NCBI GenBank assembly: GCA_050329415.1 | Contig: JBHJOS010000032.1 | Coordinates: 1 to 17,442 of the forward strand | Origin: JANNOG01 sp050329415 | GTDB lineage: Bacteria; Actinomycetota; Actinomycetes; Actinomycetales; JBBAYJ01 | DNA: 17,442 nucleotides | Reading direction: 5' to 3' | Part shown: one piece after another, positions 15,363 through 17,442 of the stretch | How positions within the stretch are numbered: the first letter of the stretch is position 1 | Layout: each line of letters starts with the position of its first letter | Notes under the pieces: model-generated | The model's database searches: none | The model's input: the letters and a program-made list of their open reading frames with translations, nothing else | Told to the model about the DNA's origin: nothing | Position numbers and translations under genes: made by a program

Positions 15363-16919
15363 GTGATCGACCCGTCGCCCCTGGTCCGTGCCACGGCCGC
15401 CGAGCTCGCCGGGCGGTTGCGGGCGGGCGAGGTCTCCGCGGTCGAGGTGACGCGGGCCCACCTCGACCGGATCGCCGCCGTCGACGGCGGGCCCGACGCC
15501 GGGATCCACGCGTTCCTCCACGTCGCCGCGGAGGACGCCCTGGCGGTGGCGCGCGGCGTGGACGACGCGCGGGCGTCCGGCGAGCGGCTGCCCGCGCTCG
15601 CCGGGATCCCGGTCGCCGTGAAGGACGTCCTCACCACCCGGGGCATGCCGACCACGTGCGGGTCACGGATGCTGCGGGGCTGGGTGCCGCCCTACGACGC
15701 AACGGTGGTGTCGCGGCTGCGCGCCGCCCGGATGCCGATCCTCGGCAAGACCAACATGGACGAGTTCGCCATGGGCTCCTCCACGGAGCACTCCGCCTAC
15801 GGACCGACCCGCAACCCCTGGGACCCCGGGCGGATCCCCGGCGGGTCCGGCGGCGGGTCCGCCGCGGCGGTCGCCGCCTTCGAGGCGCCGCTGGCCGTCG
15901 GCACCGACACCGGCGGCTCGATCCGCCAGCCCGCGGCGGTCACCGGCACCGTCGGCGTCAAGCCGACCTACGGCGGGGTGTCCCGGTACGGGCTGGTGGC
16001 GCTGGCCAGCAGCCTCGACCAGGCGGGGCCGTGCGCGCGCACCGTGCTGGACGCCGCGCTGCTGCACGAGGTGATGGCGGGGCACGACCCGCTGGACTCG
16101 ACGTCCCTGCCGGACCCGGTCCCGCCCGTGGTCGCCGCTGCCCGCGCCGGTGGGTCCGGTGACCTGGCCGGGGTCCGGGTGGGGCTGGTGCGCCAGCTGC
16201 GCGGGGAGGGGTACGAGCCGGAGGTGCTGGCCCGCTTCGACGAGGCGGTCGCCGAGCTGACCGCGGCCGGCGCCGAGATCGTTGAGGTGTCGTGCCCCCA
16301 TTTCGGTTACGCGCTGGAGGCCTACTACCTCATCCTGCCGAGCGAGGCGAGCAGCAACCTGGCCCGCTTCGACGCCATGCGCTACGGCCTGCGGGTCGGG
16401 GACGAGGACCCGGCGGCGACCGCCGAACAGGTGATGTCCGCCACCCGGGCCGCCGGCTTCGGCGCCGAGGTCAAGCGGCGGATCATCCTCGGCACGTACG
16501 CCCTGTCGGCGGGGTACTACGACGCGTACTACGGCTCCGCCCAGAAGGTCCGCACGCTGGTGCAGCGGGACTTCGCGGCGGCCTTCGAGGTGGCGGACGT
16601 GCTCGTGTCGCCGACCGCGCCGACCACGGCCTTCCGGTTCGGGGACAAGCTCGACGACCCGCTCGCCATGTACCTCAACGACGTCGCCACCATTCCGGCG
16701 AACCTGGCCGGGGTTCCCGGGATGTCGCTGCCCAGCGGGCTGGCCGACGGGTTGCCGGCCGGGCTGCAGGTGCTCGCGCCGGCGCGGGCCGACGAACGCC
16801 TGTACCGGGTCGGGGCCGCCCTGGAGGCCCGCCTCGCCGCCCGCTGGGGTGGCCCGCTGCCCGACCGGGTGCCCGAGCCGCCGCTTGTGGCGTCCGACCT
16901 GCTGGAGGTGTCCGCATGA
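15363..16919 (+). CDS. gatA: Asp-tRNA(Asn)/Glu-tRNA(Gln) amidotransferase subunit A
   Basis: The 518-residue amidase subunit releases ammonia from glutamine, which is channelled to GatB. The amidase-signature triad is complete: Lys87 in VAVKDV, Ser162 in GGSGGGS and nucleophile Ser186 in GGSIRQP. The spacings (75 and 24 residues) equal those of the Staphylococcus enzyme (79/154/178, from memory). The C-terminal third includes the expected AYYLILPSEASSNLARFD and SAGYYDAYY segments. The GTG start has GAGGAGGA at 15348-15355 inside the end of gatC. The stop overlaps the gatB start (ATGA). This route lets a bacterium lacking GlnRS (and sometimes AsnRS) make Gln-tRNA and Asn-tRNA. Confidence 0.97.
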   Translation: MIDPSPLVRATAAELAGRLRAGEVSAVEVTRAHLDRIAAVDGGPDAGIHAFLHVAAEDALAVARGVDDARASGERLPALAGIPVAVKDVLTTRGMPTTCGSRMLRGWVPPYDATVVSRLRAARMPILGKTNMDEFAMGSSTEHSAYGPTRNPWDPGRIPGGSGGGSAAAVAAFEAPLAVGTDTGGSIRQPAAVTGTVGVKPTYGGVSRYGLVALASSLDQAGPCARTVLDAALLHEVMAGHDPLDSTSLPDPVPPVVAAARAGGSGDLAGVRVGLVRQLRGEGYEPEVLARFDEAVAELTAAGAEIVEVSCPHFGYALEAYYLILPSEASSNLARFDAMRYGLRVGDEDPAATAEQVMSATRAAGFGAEVKRRIILGTYALSAGYYDAYYGSAQKVRTLVQRDFAAAFEVADVLVSPTAPTTAFRFGDKLDDPLAMYLNDVATIPANLAGVPGMSLPSGLADGLPAGLQVLAPARADERLYRVGAALEARLAARWGGPLPDRVPEPPLVASDLLEVSA

Positions 16920-17442
16920 CGCTGCTCGACCACGGTGTCGCCGGGGATGCCATCGCGGGCACGGCCCTCGACCTGCCGACCTTCGACGAGGCGGTCGCCG
17001 AGTTCGACCCGGTGCTCGGCTTCGAGGTGCACGTCGAGCTCAACACCCGGACGAAGATGTTCTGCGGGTGCGCACACGCCTTCGACGCCCCGCCCAACAC
17101 CCGCACCTGCCCCACCTGCCTGGGGCTGCCCGGGTCGCTGCCCGTGGTGAACGCCGCGGCGGTGCGGTCCGCGGTGCGGATCGGCCTGGCGTTGAACTGC
17201 ACGATCGCGCCGGTCAGCCGGTTCGCCCGGAAGAACTACTTCTACCCGGACATGCCGAAGGACTTCCAGACCTCGCAGTACGACGAGCCGATCGCCCACG
17301 ACGGGTGGCTGGACGTCGAGCTGTCCGACGGCGAGGTCGTCCGCATCCCGATCGAGCGGGCGCACATGGAGGAGGACACCGGCAAGTCCACCCACGTCGG
17401 CGGGGCGACCGGGCGTATCCACGGCGCCGCCTACTCCCTGGT
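16916..17442 (+). CDS. gatB: Asp-tRNA(Asn)/Glu-tRNA(Gln) amidotransferase subunit B (5' part)
   Basis: The first 175 codons of GatB are present; the rest (about 300 residues, including the tRNA-binding tail) lies beyond the window. GatB phosphorylates the mischarged Glu- or Asp-tRNA and amidates it with ammonia from GatA. Seen here: GFEVHVELNTRTKMFC (35-50), the zinc cysteines Cys50, Cys52, Cys65 and Cys68 (CGC...CPTC), ARKNYFYPDMPKDFQTSQYD, and HMEEDTGKSTH, the nucleotide/metal region. A ~30-residue N-terminal extension precedes the core, as in other actinobacteria. The ATG start has GGAGG at 16904-16908 and overlaps gatA by 4 bp. Confidence 0.96.
   Translation, partial: MTLLDHGVAGDAIAGTALDLPTFDEAVAEFDPVLGFEVHVELNTRTKMFCGCAHAFDAPPNTRTCPTCLGLPGSLPVVNAAAVRSAVRIGLALNCTIAPVSRFARKNYFYPDMPKDFQTSQYDEPIAHDGWLDVELSDGEVVRIPIERAHMEEDTGKSTHVGGATGRIHGAAYSL

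Overview
The window comes from a very GC-rich actinobacterium. Almost every third codon position is G or C, GTG starts are common, and many genes overlap by 4 bp (ATGA or GTGA). Several genes have an actinobacterial TANNNT-type -10 element only a few bases before the start codon, with no Shine-Dalgarno sequence (leaderless genes). The housekeeping order etfB-etfA-cysteine desulfurase-mnmA-(gap)-metE-like-ligA-(gap)-gatC-gatA-gatB is, from memory, the same backbone as Mycobacterium tuberculosis Rv3029c-Rv3009c. The genus cannot be fixed from the sequence. All real genes are on the + strand, and nothing points to phage, IS elements, tRNAs or CRISPR.

Layout. 51-1403: MFS exporter. 1400-3199: electron-transfer flavoprotein etfB-etfA, with a palindromic operator-like site lying inside the end of the MFS gene. 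3235-5543: cysteine desulfurase and mnmA, which together make 2-thiouridine in tRNA. 5544-9448: an accessory block holding a secreted Asp-rich protein with a C-terminal anchor, a class F sortase, a second membrane-anchored Asp-rich repeat protein, and a histidine kinase/response regulator pair. 9507-12712: MetE-like protein and NAD-dependent DNA ligase. 12868-15006 (or from 12775): membrane-bound GGDEF-EAL protein. 15018-17442: gatC, gatA and the 5' part of gatB (cut by the window end), encoding the Asp/Glu-tRNA amidotransferase.

The most interesting part is 5544-9448, inserted between mnmA and the metE-like gene. It looks like a self-contained envelope module. An extracellular polyaspartate protein ends in a non-canonical sorting-type signal (VPVGGVDTG, then a membrane segment and an Arg-Arg tail). 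The next gene is a class F sortase that could process it. A second polyaspartate protein, built of ten 12-bp repeats, is coupled to a two-component system. Upstream of the first gene are two copies of a 16-bp palindrome, RTGAGA-N4-TCTCAT, exactly 42 bp apart, which is what a dimeric regulator would bind. A role in sensing or buffering cations at the cell surface is my inference and is not shown by the sequence.

The second accessory insertion, between ligA and gatC, is a GGDEF-EAL protein with both active sites and the RxxD inhibitory site intact. It is preceded by a possible sigma-28 (FliA/WhiG)-type promoter overlapping the ligA stop codon.
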